Shown here piece after piece: positions 36,486 through 44,845 of a stretch of DNA of 64,000 nucleotides. The DNA comes from CALVGQ01 sp964370435 (GTDB taxonomy: Bacteria; Bacillota_I; Bacilli_A; Erysipelotrichales; Erysipelotrichaceae), in the NCBI GenBank assembly GCA_964370435.1, contig CAYJJG010000003.1, forward strand, positions 110,046 through 174,045. The letters are read 5' to 3'. Position 1 is the stretch's first letter; every line of letters starts with the position of its first letter. The notes under the pieces were generated by a model, which was given only the letters and a program-made list of their open reading frames with translations, ran no database searches and was not told the origin of the DNA. A program made the translations under genes and the position numbers.

Positions 36486-39400
36486 CTAAACAGTTTCTTC
36501 TTCTACTTCATGCCATTTTCTACCATATACTAAAGATACGATATTTAATGCAGTGAATACTAACATTAATATAGTCCATTGATCCACCAATTTCATTGGT
36601 GCAGTCATATCTTGTGTTAATATAAACACGATTATAGATACTATAGCAACGACTGCTGAAATTAGTTTCCAAGATTTACGACGATTTAGTGTTTCTTTTT
36701 CTTCTTCATCTTCTTTTTTAGTTTTTGATACTATTAAGAAGATTGCCATCAGCATACCTGTGATACTAGCTATTAGGTTAATCAATGCCCATGCATTTGA
36801 ATCCACACCAACCTCTGGTGTTTCATCATCAATGATAACCGCTGCAGTAGTACCACCTTGTTCAGGTGTTGACTGCTCAGTAATTACTTGTGTTGATGTT
36901 GTTGTTTCCTCTGTTGTAGTTGTTGTTACTTCTGCTGTTGTAGTTGTTATTGTAGTTGTAGTAGTTGGTTCTGGAATCACAATAGGCACCACTACAGTGA
37001 CTGAACCGTTTTCATATTCAAATTTATAATTTTCTACAAGTGCATTAGAATTGTATTTTGCTACTGGTATTAAGGTATTAAAAGTACGAGTTATTTCCAC
37101 ATCAATACCTAAGCTTGCCAAGGTTTCATTTTTATCTTTCCCTACTAATCCTGTAGTTTTAAAACCAAGAGGATTAGGTAATGGTTCTCTTGCATTAACT
37201 CGGTAGCTATCAGCCGTAATTATTAAGGTAGCTGGAGTCACTGAGAACGTATTCCCTGATACTGTTAGTTTTACATTTTTAAATTCTTGAGGATACTGTA
37301 CTTCATATAAGAAGTTAGTTGTCCCTACATCAGTACGTCCAATATCTCCTTCAACAAGGGTAACTGTCGATCCTGTTGGGATTATATTATTAAGATACGT
37401 TTCAATTGTCTCAGCTGTTATCTTGTATGTTTCACCCTTATAAACTTCGGAAGTTTTATAAGTAGGTAATTCTTCTACCCAATTTGCTGTTACTAACAAG
37501 TTTCCAAATGTTCCTTTATTTACAGTAGTTATAAAGTCTCTTTCAGTAACCTTTGTTAAGTCTCCTGAACCTGCAGTTACTAGTTCAACATCCCATCCTA
37601 TAAAAGTATAACCCTCTTTTGTTGGATTATTGAAAATAAATGCATCTTCTATAGTATATTGTGTACGATTTGCAGTAGATACTGTTCCACCATCTAATTC
37701 ATAAGCGATGTTAAATTCTACTATCTGCCAATTCGCTGTTACTAATAAGTTTCCTGTTGTTCCTTTATTAACTGTTGTTGTTAGATCTTGTTCAGTAACC
37801 TTTGTTAAGTCTCCTAAATCTGCTGTTACTAATTCAACATCCCATCCTGTAAAAATATAACCTTCTTTTGTTGGATTATTGAAACTAAATGTATCTTCTA
37901 TAGTATATTGTGTACGATTTGCAGTAGATACTGTTCCGCCGTCTAATTCATAAGCAATGTTAAACTCTACTAACGACCAATTTGCAGTAAGTTCTAAATT
38001 ATTTTTTAATTGTGGAAATTCATCTGTGATATTCATCACTACATTTTTTGTTATTGGATGATATTTAACATTTTGATCAAGAGTGTTACCATAAGCATTA
38101 GTTACTGACCAATAGGCAAATTTATATCCTTCATTTGGTGCTGCAAATAAATCTTCTGCACCTACTGATGGTGCTGTATTATAAGCAAATTGTTGATTAA
38201 TTGTACTATCTTTTACTATATCTGCGGCAGTACTTAAGTTTCCTTCACGACCACTAAAACTATATCCTGGCATATAGATAACATTAAAGTTACCTACTTC
38301 ATATTGTGCAACTAGTGTGGTATTAATATGGTTAAACGTCAATGCATCATTCACCTCAAACTGTACAACTAACGTTCCATTTTGATAAGCATTCCAGTGT
38401 GTAAATATATGCCCTTCAGGCGGTGTAAATGCCGAGGCTTGAGCATTTACATTAGAACTATAAACATCCAAAGATACCACACTATTGATCCCTGTTCCTA
38501 GTCCTTTATCATAAGTGATATCATATTTCTCAACTGCGAATAATTGATAATTATTACTTATTGAAGTTGCGTTATCAAAAGTTATCGGGCTTCCCTCAAC
38601 ATCTACCCACCCTGCAAAATAAGTTTCATTTGTTGTACCTACTTTTGCTGATTGTGTAATGGCTTCTGTTTGGATAAAAGATAATGGTATATTTTTTGTT
38701 ACTGTTTCAGTATGCAATAACGTTGTTTTATCAGAATCATAATATTCAACTGTTACATTTTGTTGTTTATCTAATATAACCCCATCAACATGGTAAGTTT
38801 TGATAAATGTAGTTCCATTATCTTTTTGCCCACTTGTTTTTAGCATGAAATACCATTCAATTTCAAATTGATAAACTAAATTTCTTTCAATAGCTCTAAT
38901 TTGTTCTCCTAAACTCGCTGCATCACCAGCCGTGAAAAGCAAATTGCCATCTTTATCTGTAAGAGATAATAATGACTCTCTATGTTTATCAGTTCCATTT
39001 ATAGCCATATCATACATAACATCGTAAGCATCCCAATCTTCATTATTAGAAAAAACCGTTGGTTGTCCTTCATAATCTTCAGCGTCGATATCCACAAACA
39101 CTTGATCACCCAGATATTCACTTACGTTATCAGCACCAGTTATTCTTTTATTAGCATTTAAATATGTGATACCTTCTAAAGAAATCAGACCGGCACCAAG
39201 TCCATTATAATATTGATTAGAGTTACCAGCTATTGTCCCTGAATTTTCATTTGGAAGTAAAACATGTAAAGAAACTAAATCACTAGTATATCCAGGATAT
39301 GGATCTGTTGTTTCAGGTTCCACTGTCCTAGGTTGTACTGTTTTTAGTTGAGTAGATTGAGGTTCTGGTGTTTTTGGCGTATTAGTTTGTACTAAAATAT

Positions 39401-40079
39401 AAGTATATTGTGTGTTATACTTAACACCATCTTTTATAAAACTTACTTCTATAGTGTACGTACTATCAACAGGTAAATTATCCTCTGTAATTATAAAAGC
39501 ATTTTGTCCATCAACTGAACTCATACTCAAATCATAGCCATGAAGTTTAATATCTTTCACTTCAACTGATGAACTTGGATTAACATTAACCGCAATAGCA
39601 GCACCATTATCCATTGGTATGCTGAAAATTTCAGGATTTAAAGATCCTACTAATCCAGCTCCAACTGCTACTGTTAATGTATGTGTTTCTACATCTGTTG
39701 ACGACGAATCCATCATTTCAGGATCAGCTGTTTCAATTTGTTTTGAAGGCAAAGTATAAGTAATCACAACATCAACTAAAGAAGCTACATTTGTAACATA
39801 AGTAGCAGTAGTTCCTGTTACTTCTTTTTCCGGTGTAGTTATACTTACTACTAATGCATCTGCATGAAGACTTTTTGCAGTGATATCAATAATTTCTGCT
39901 CCATCTTTCAATATTGACTTAGTTTCTACCGAGATATCACTATTACCTAGTGTTGTATTTTGCTCAGCTAGTACTTTTGTTGGAACAGTAATATTAGCTA
40001 TTGTTAAAGCCCCTAAAATTAAAATTACAAAAAATCTGTTTATCCATGTGTATGTTTTTAGTTTTCTATAAAATTGCAT
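36486..40079 (-). CDS. Giant surface protein with Listeria-Bacteroides-type repeats
   Basis: 1197 residues from the ATG at 40079, chosen because GTAGGTAGAG precedes it and a signal peptide follows directly (cut near KVLAEQ). The central region has InlB B-repeat/Flg_new units, two of them almost identical and tandem (about 705-785 and 788-870, NIAYELDGGTVSTANRTQ...). A MBG-like beta-domain follows (ITADSYRVNAREPLPNPLG), then a Thr-rich linker (TTTTTITTTTAEVTTTTTEE). The C-terminus carries three hydrophobic helices and a charged tail, with no LPxTG sorting signal. It is likely an adhesin-like protein held by membrane helices. Confidence 0.85.
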   Translation of the reverse strand: MQFYRKLKTYTWINRFFVILILGALTIANITVPTKVLAEQNTTLGNSDISVETKSILKDGAEIIDITAKSLHADALVVSITTPEKEVTGTTATYVTNVASLVDVVITYTLPSKQIETADPEMMDSSSTDVETHTLTVAVGAGLVGSLNPEIFSIPMDNGAAIAVNVNPSSSVEVKDIKLHGYDLSMSSVDGQNAFIITEDNLPVDSTYTIEVSFIKDGVKYNTQYTYILVQTNTPKTPEPQSTQLKTVQPRTVEPETTDPYPGYTSDLVSLHVLLPNENSGTIAGNSNQYYNGLGAGLISLEGITYLNANKRITGADNVSEYLGDQVFVDIDAEDYEGQPTVFSNNEDWDAYDVMYDMAINGTDKHRESLLSLTDKDGNLLFTAGDAASLGEQIRAIERNLVYQFEIEWYFMLKTSGQKDNGTTFIKTYHVDGVILDKQQNVTVEYYDSDKTTLLHTETVTKNIPLSFIQTEAITQSAKVGTTNETYFAGWVDVEGSPITFDNATSISNNYQLFAVEKYDITYDKGLGTGINSVVSLDVYSSNVNAQASAFTPPEGHIFTHWNAYQNGTLVVQFEVNDALTFNHINTTLVAQYEVGNFNVIYMPGYSFSGREGNLSTAADIVKDSTINQQFAYNTAPSVGAEDLFAAPNEGYKFAYWSVTNAYGNTLDQNVKYHPITKNVVMNITDEFPQLKNNLELTANWSLVEFNIAYELDGGTVSTANRTQYTIEDTFSFNNPTKEGYIFTGWDVELVTADLGDLTKVTEQDLTTTVNKGTTGNLLVTANWQIVEFNIAYELDGGTVSTANRTQYTIEDAFIFNNPTKEGYTFIGWDVELVTAGSGDLTKVTERDFITTVNKGTFGNLLVTANWVEELPTYKTSEVYKGETYKITAETIETYLNNIIPTGSTVTLVEGDIGRTDVGTTNFLYEVQYPQEFKNVKLTVSGNTFSVTPATLIITADSYRVNAREPLPNPLGFKTTGLVGKDKNETLASLGIDVEITRTFNTLIPVAKYNSNALVENYKFEYENGSVTVVVPIVIPEPTTTTTITTTTAEVTTTTTEETTTSTQVITEQSTPEQGGTTAAVIIDDETPEVGVDSNAWALINLIASITGMLMAIFLIVSKTKKEDEEEKETLNRRKSWKLISAVVAIVSIIVFILTQDMTAPMKLVDQWTILMLVFTALNIVSLVYGRKWHEVEEETV
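37488..37985 (-). repeat. Two tandem repeat units of about 249 bp inside the surface protein gene
   Basis: Two adjacent units each encode about 83 residues with the order NIAYELDGG, NPTKEGY, GWDVELVTA and TTVNKGT. They differ at few positions, so recombination could change copy number. Confidence 0.75.
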
Positions 40080-40212
40080 AACTCTACCTACTCTTTCCCA
40101 TATATAGAAGAATAACAAACTTAAGTTAATAATCAGTTACATATTTACAAATTATAGTAATTTTATCAAATAAAAAAAAGGCTGTAACGAATAAGGAACA
40201 GCCTTAAAAACA

Positions 40213-40262
40213 AAAAAGCCAGTAAATCCTTTAGAAATAAAGAATCAAGCTGACTTTTTTTG
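40213..40262 (+). terminator. Hairpin inside the left end of the IS remnant
   Basis: AAAAAAGCCAG and CTGACTTTTTT pair with one mismatch around a 28-nt partly paired loop, ending in a T-run on the plus strand. It could stop transcription from outside into the transposase. Confidence 0.4.
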
Positions 40263-40274
40263 TATATTTAAGAT

Positions 40275-40846
40275 ATGGAAAATTTGAACGGTTTTCATCC
40301 TAATTACTTAAGTAACTATACAACATGCCAACTAAGTTTACCAATGGATTTATCCATAAAAATAGATAAATCTAATGAGGTAGCCTCGTTTTCCGAAGCT
40401 ATGAAAGGAATGAATTTAAGAAAATATTTTAAAACAGTAAGCAGAGGAAATAGAGGATATAACAAAGAGGAAAAGATGAATACCAAGTATGACTATTACA
40501 ATCAAACAGGAGTATCAAGAGCGTGTTATAACGCACAAATAGCGGTTTCCGTTGGAATCATTGTGAATGCAGAATTATATCAAAGACCGGGGGAGATACA
40601 TAGACTTTTATACCGTTTATGGATGGGTGTAAGGAATACACAGGTAGATTAGCAAAATATGCAGTAGCCGATGCAGTATATGGAAGTTATGAGAATTATA
40701 TGTATGCGCTAAAAAACAAGTTAGCATTTAGTCAAAAATATACGATGTACGCTATAAAAAATGATCCAAAATTCAGGAAGAAAATAACTTATCCAATCAA
40801 TGGGAAAATCATCGAAGAGGGTTATAAAGTATGTCCAATAGGTTGA
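40275..40846 (+). pseudogene. Broken IS1182-family transposase
   Basis: The 5' part encodes TCQLSLPMDLSIKI, the typical IS1182 N-terminus. It then jumps to a middle segment (YYNQTGVSRACYNAQIAVS), showing an internal deletion. Near 40600 the frame shifts: the next frame continues TFIPFMDGCKEYTGRLAKYAVADAVYGSYENYMYA (from about 40590, key residues ADAVYGSYENY). It ends early at VCPIG. It has lost the DDE domain integrity and cannot be active. Confidence 0.75.
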
Positions 40847-40919
40847 TTCGTTTTAATCAAAAAGAAAGCTGTAAGATTAAATTTTAAGAAAGTTAATCTT
40901 ACAGCCTCTTTATGTTATA

Positions 40920-42140
40920 TTATATCATTTTGTCCCACTTATCATAAATACTTCTCCAAGAAAATGTTTGACTTTCTTTATTTCTAGTCACTATATTCTC
41001 TACAACAAAAAGTACATTTGATTTTTCTGATGGCATACGTTCTAAAAATCTCTGACGTATGCGATCTACAACACGATTAGCGGTAACTTCATTGCTTAAA
41101 TTTAAAATGATAGCGTATTGTGTTCCACTCAACCTTGTATAAACATCACTGCTTCGTAAAGAATTATCGATAATTTTAACTAATAATTGCATAATTTTTT
41201 GTAAGTTTGCACAATTTTCCACTACATTAATTACTAATAAATGCTTTTTCTTATTGTCGCGTTGCGAATTTCTAATTTCATATTGAACTATGCTTTTAAA
41301 AGCCTCATAATCACAATAATATGGACTATTTAAGTCAATATCTTCATGCATTTCATCGATATAATCTTGCATATCCATCGTAAGATTTTTTTGTTTTTGT
41401 TGGTCTTCTAAGTCAAATAATGTTTTCTTTTCAAGTTGAAGCTCAATCCCCATTTCTTTAAGAAATTGTTTTGAAATATTTTCATAAAATGATAAAGCAA
41501 TGTTATATTGTTTATTAGCAATAAGCGATTTAATATAGATATAAATAATATCTTCCACATAAGGATCAACCGAAAAAGCTTTTTTACAAATAGCACTTGC
41601 CTGATCAAACTCCTTTTTATCATATTTATAGCGACAAAGTTGCTCTGCGGCTTGGATAAATAAAGATTTATAATAATTACGATCCATACTTACCCAATCT
41701 GCTGTTAGATTGCACAATAGTGAGTCTGAATAAAGTGTTAAAGCTTCTTGATAATAATTAATATTATTTTCTTCTTTAGCCTTAAAAATATAATTTTCAA
41801 AATCTTCTATATCCAACGATGCATCAATTTCACCATTAAAAACATATCCTTTTCTTGATGTTACAATCCACTCGTATTCATTCAACACAGGAATATCTTT
41901 AATTATATTCCTTAAACGAAAAACAGATACTTTTAATGCGTTTAATGGATTTTCACTATCAGTCCACAGGGTGTCAATTAACATTTCTTTACTTAAAGTT
42001 TGATTACGATTACAAACGATTAATGCAAATAAGGTAGACAGCTGTTTCCCTAAGCTGGCTTCTAAATCAATTACAACATCATCGATTGTTATCTTCAAAT
42101 TTCCAAATAACTGTATTTGAATTTTTTTCATCTTTGACAC
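40920..42140 (-). CDS. BTAD-type transcriptional regulator with degenerate GGDEF-like C-terminus
   Basis: 406 residues. The N-terminal winged helix (about 5-105; MLIDTLWTD, ALKVSVFRLRNIIKD, SRKGYVFNG) resembles OmpR/SARP DNA-binding domains. The helical BTAD domain follows (about 112-245). The last 120 residues resemble a diguanylate cyclase fold: SSDVYTRLSGTQYAIIL has SGTQY (338-342) where GGDEF would stand, so it is not catalytic. It is the last gene of the pilus-like operon, 3 nt after pilT, and probably controls it. Whether the tail binds a nucleotide is unknown. Confidence 0.8.
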   Translation of the reverse strand: MSKMKKIQIQLFGNLKITIDDVVIDLEASLGKQLSTLFALIVCNRNQTLSKEMLIDTLWTDSENPLNALKVSVFRLRNIIKDIPVLNEYEWIVTSRKGYVFNGEIDASLDIEDFENYIFKAKEENNINYYQEALTLYSDSLLCNLTADWVSMDRNYYKSLFIQAAEQLCRYKYDKKEFDQASAICKKAFSVDPYVEDIIYIYIKSLIANKQYNIALSFYENISKQFLKEMGIELQLEKKTLFDLEDQQKQKNLTMDMQDYIDEMHEDIDLNSPYYCDYEAFKSIVQYEIRNSQRDNKKKHLLVINVVENCANLQKIMQLLVKIIDNSLRSSDVYTRLSGTQYAIILNLSNEVTANRVVDRIRQRFLERMPSEKSNVLFVVENIVTRNKESQTFSWRSIYDKWDKMI

Positions 42141-42143
42141 CTC

Positions 42144-43205
42144 CTATCCGATTTTCTTAGCTAATATATCTGAATTTGTCGCAAACACTAATGCATCTTC
42201 TTTTGAAATCTTTTCATCCACCACTAATTGTAGTATGGAGTCATCCATAGTAATCATACCGTGTACTTTTCCAGCTGCTATAGTATTATCTATTTGATGC
42301 AGTTTATTTTCACGAATTTGTGTACGAATAGCATTCGTCATGGTCATGATTTCAAAAGCAGGAAGCATTTCTCGATCTTTTGTAGGAATTAATTGTTGTG
42401 ACACCACCGCTTGTAACACCATTGATAACTGTACGCGAATTTGTTGTTGTTGATTTGCAGGGAACACATCTATAATTCTATTAATTGTCTCTGCTGCACC
42501 GAGGGTATGTAACGTCGATAATACCAGGTGTCCTGTTTCCGCAGCAGATAGTGCTACTTGTATTGTTTCTAAGTCACGCATTTCACCCACAAGAATGACA
42601 TTTGGTGCCTCGCGCAAAGCAGCACGTAGCGCTCCAATGTAGCTTTTGGTATCATGGGCAATTTCTCTTTGGCTTACGATACTTTTTTTATGTGGATGTA
42701 AATATTCAATAGGATCTTCAATCGTAATAACATGAGTATTACGATTACGATTTATTTCATCAATTATACATGCAAGTGTAGTAGATTTTCCGCTTCCTGC
42801 TGAACCCGTTACAAGCACAAGTCCTTTTTGTAATTTAGAAAAATTCATAACGGTATCAGGAATACTTAACTCTTGATGATTTGGTAAATCGAAATTAACA
42901 ACACGTAATACGGCAGCCTTTGATCCTCTTTGGTAATATACATTTACACGAAAGCGTGCAAGTCGAAGCAAAGAAAATGAAAAATCATCTTCCCCCTCTT
43001 CTTCTAGATGGTCAAACTGCCGATTATTATTTAATCCATAAATTTGCTGAATCAAATTTTCACTCATAGAAGCTTTTAGTATTTCATCATTTATACGAAT
43101 GATGTTTCCTTTTATTTTAAAGCAGATAGGTGTTCCTGCTAAAATAAAAATGTCAGATGCTGCAAGCTCAATAGCATACTCTAATATTTCTTGAATATTT
43201 TGCAT
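42144..43205 (-). CDS. pilT: PilT-type secretion/retraction ATPase
   Basis: 353 residues from the ATG at 43205 (AGGGGGAAGG upstream). PilT ATPases pull type IV pili back into the envelope. Walker A is GSAGSGKS (134-141), the Asp box TIEDPIEY (161-168), Walker B VILVGEMRD (203-211) and the His box TGHLVLSTLHT (224-234). The PilT-specific AIRNLIRE motif appears as AIRTQIRE (292-299). All point to PilT rather than the assembly ATPase PilB, which is absent from the cluster. The gene follows four pilin-like genes and a PilC-type gene. Confidence 0.93.
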   Translation of the reverse strand: MQNIQEILEYAIELAASDIFILAGTPICFKIKGNIIRINDEILKASMSENLIQQIYGLNNNRQFDHLEEEGEDDFSFSLLRLARFRVNVYYQRGSKAAVLRVVNFDLPNHQELSIPDTVMNFSKLQKGLVLVTGSAGSGKSTTLACIIDEINRNRNTHVITIEDPIEYLHPHKKSIVSQREIAHDTKSYIGALRAALREAPNVILVGEMRDLETIQVALSAAETGHLVLSTLHTLGAAETINRIIDVFPANQQQQIRVQLSMVLQAVVSQQLIPTKDREMLPAFEIMTMTNAIRTQIRENKLHQIDNTIAAGKVHGMITMDDSILQLVVDEKISKEDALVFATNSDILAKKIG

Positions 43206-43218
43206 AATTCCTTCCCCC

Positions 43219-43662
43219 TTAAAAATCAAACGACTGCATACCGTATCCCTCTGCAGATTTTGTCACTTGTTTCCATGTCACTATATCTACTGTAATAATT
43301 TCTTCTTGTTTTATAATACACTCCACTAACAAATAACTATTGTCATCGATTATCACTTCATAACGAAGTATATTGTCCTCTATTAAATAATCAGTATCTT
43401 TAAATTCATCTATAAGCATCGATATGTCTGATGACTTTTCTGCAAGTTTGACTATTTGTATAAATTCCTTTGAAGCAGCTGCATCAGCCATAAAATATTG
43501 TTCAACACTATCATTATATCGCTCAACTCGTTGTCCATAAGAGCGTGCCTGAAGGAAATACAGTGTTGCAAATACTGTAAAACATAATACCACAAATATC
43601 GTCATAATAGAAGCAGTTCCTGCACCCAGATGCACAGCACTTTTTTGTTTATCTTTCTTCAT
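43219..43662 (-). CDS. Small membrane-anchored pilus-cluster protein (pseudopilin-like)
   Basis: 147 residues. A short positive N-terminus and HLGAGTASIMTIF lead into one membrane helix (about 14-36). An Asp/Glu-rich external domain of about 110 residues follows. The layout is that of a minor pilin, but the G-F-x-x-x-E prepilin cleavage site is missing. Similar GTASI-type proteins occur beside PilT and PilC genes in other anaerobes, from memory of the family. It overlaps the upstream gene by 4 bp. Confidence 0.65.
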   Translation of the reverse strand: MKKDKQKSAVHLGAGTASIMTIFVVLCFTVFATLYFLQARSYGQRVERYNDSVEQYFMADAAASKEFIQIVKLAEKSSDISMLIDEFKDTDYLIEDNILRYEVIIDDNSYLLVECIIKQEEIITVDIVTWKQVTKSAEGYGMQSFDF

Positions 43663-44063
43663 CGAACAACCTCCTCAAGCATCACCGTATCCATAGAGAC
43701 AAGCACTTGCTTATCACTGCTACGAATTAATTCAACATTATACTCTATAACATCATAGGCGTTTGTATGTTCTTCTTCATTAACCTTTATAGTTAACTCA
43801 TAAATTCCTTTATCACTCCTTTGCCAAGACTCATCATAATAAATTGTTAAAGAGTCATTTACATCTATCTCACCAAATTTCAATTGTTCAACAATATTGC
43901 GTGTTATTACTGTACCATTAGACACTTCAATGGCATTATTGTTAAGTTTATTACCTTCAAAAAATAAAGTAACACAAACAATTGCTGCAATCGCAAAAAA
44001 CACTGCATTAATTAACATTTCAATGAGAAAGTTATATGATCTTGACTTTTTATTAACCTTCAT
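43659..44063 (-). CDS. Small membrane-anchored pseudopilin-like protein
   Basis: 134 residues. One N-terminal helix (about 13-32, FLIEMLINAVFFAIAAIVCV) precedes a domain of about 100 residues with alternating charged and hydrophobic strands. FLIEML resembles the hydrophobic stretch after a prepilin site, but the preceding Gly is absent. Position 2 of the pilin-like set, overlapping the next gene by 4 bp. Function is inferred only from position and layout. Confidence 0.6.
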   Translation of the reverse strand: MKVNKKSRSYNFLIEMLINAVFFAIAAIVCVTLFFEGNKLNNNAIEVSNGTVITRNIVEQLKFGEIDVNDSLTIYYDESWQRSDKGIYELTIKVNEEEHTNAYDVIEYNVELIRSSDKQVLVSMDTVMLEEVVR

Positions 44064-44074
44064 ACGTTTTTCTC

Positions 44075-44533
44075 CTATCTTGGATTTAATATGAGTTCTT
44101 GAATTTGTCCTTCGGCATTCATGACTTCAAAATAATATCCTTTATTCTGTTTACTCATTTGAACTTGAGTAACTTCCAACACTTTTGTTGCATGTTCTAT
44201 ATCTATTCGATCAGTTGGTGTAAACAATTCCCATAGTGCACCATCGCGATAATACACTAATGAACTATACGATACATCATCTATTACCTCTTCAACCACA
44301 AGGCAATTAACATCATCAATATCTATAAGCTCAATCGCTTCACTAGAAGGAGCTTGTTGAATCTTAGTTGATATATACGCTATTGCCATTTGATTTTCAT
44401 CTTGAAGTAATTGACTATCTACCATTGATTGATAGGCATTAGCACCAAACAATAAGATAAAAAAGGAACCTAGTACAAATACTGTAAATATTAGGAGTGA
44501 AAATAAGAGCTCCACTATATAAGACATTCTCAT
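44075..44533 (-). CDS. DUF4860-like pseudopilin protein
   Basis: 152 residues from the ATG at 44533, preferred over an upstream Met because AGAAAGGAATG precedes it. MSYIVELLFSLLIFTVFVLG forms a helix with a Glu near the N-terminal end of the hydrophobic run, as in pilins, but with no Gly cleavage site. A domain follows with repeated Asp/Glu/Val strands and RDGALWEL. It resembles DUF4860-type proteins found with PilT/PilC genes (recalled, not searched). Confidence 0.6.
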   Translation of the reverse strand: MRMSYIVELLFSLLIFTVFVLGSFFILLFGANAYQSMVDSQLLQDENQMAIAYISTKIQQAPSSEAIELIDIDDVNCLVVEEVIDDVSYSSLVYYRDGALWELFTPTDRIDIEHATKVLEVTQVQMSKQNKGYYFEVMNAEGQIQELILNPR

Positions 44534-44537
44534 AATA

Positions 44538-44840
44538 TCATTCCTTTCTATAAACATTTATTGTTGGTAAAATATTTGATCCTACAACCTCATAGAAGAT
44601 ATTATATTTATCATCATCTATAATCACACCATAATGTTGTTCTAAATATACTACTTCAGCAGGATAAAATCCTTCTACACTATAACAGTTAACCGCAGCA
44701 CGAATTAGTGCATCTTCTAATCGTTGTAAATCTTGTTGCTTTTTGTCTTCTGACAGATTATTAACACCACAAATGAGTACAACCATAATAGTTAAACTTA
44801 TTGCTAATGTTGTAATAATAGCCTTATGTTTTTTAATCAT
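44538..44840 (-). CDS. Small pseudopilin-like protein
   Basis: 100 residues. A helix at about 8-27 (ITTLAISLTIMVVLICGV) is followed by DLQRLEDALIRAAVNCYSVEG and FYPAEVVYLEQHYGVIID. The latter pattern, a helix with the Cys-Tyr-x-x-Glu-Gly-x-Tyr-Pro motif and then Leu-Glu-x-x-Tyr-Gly, is characteristic of short pilin-like proteins of Bacillota. It lacks a canonical prepilin peptidase site. It lies 5 nt after the PilC-type gene. Confidence 0.65.
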   Translation of the reverse strand: MIKKHKAIITTLAISLTIMVVLICGVNNLSEDKKQQDLQRLEDALIRAAVNCYSVEGFYPAEVVYLEQHYGVIIDDDKYNIFYEVVGSNILPTINVYRKE

Positions 44841-44845
44841 AAGCC

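Larger units (their letters stand above)
40174..40912. mobile_element. Degenerate IS1182-like insertion sequence
   Basis: The left end (AAAAAAGGCTGTAA, 40174-40187) and the right end (reverse complement TAAAGAGGCTGTAA, 40899-40912) match at 12 of 14 positions as terminal inverted repeats. Between them is a broken transposase. At about 740 bp it is far shorter than a full element of this family (about 1.6-1.9 kb), so much has been deleted. Each end also contains its own hairpin (40178-40205 and 40868-40905), which could stop outside transcription. Confidence 0.6.

Noticed and set aside
36760..37029. Open frame antisense to the Thr-rich linker of the adhesin
   Set aside because: It reads as a Val/Ser run that mirrors the ACA/ACT codons of the linker. 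No start signal.
42144..43205. PilB/GspE assembly ATPase
   Set aside because: The short N-terminus, AIRTQIRE motif and absence of a zinc-binding four-Cys motif fit PilT instead.
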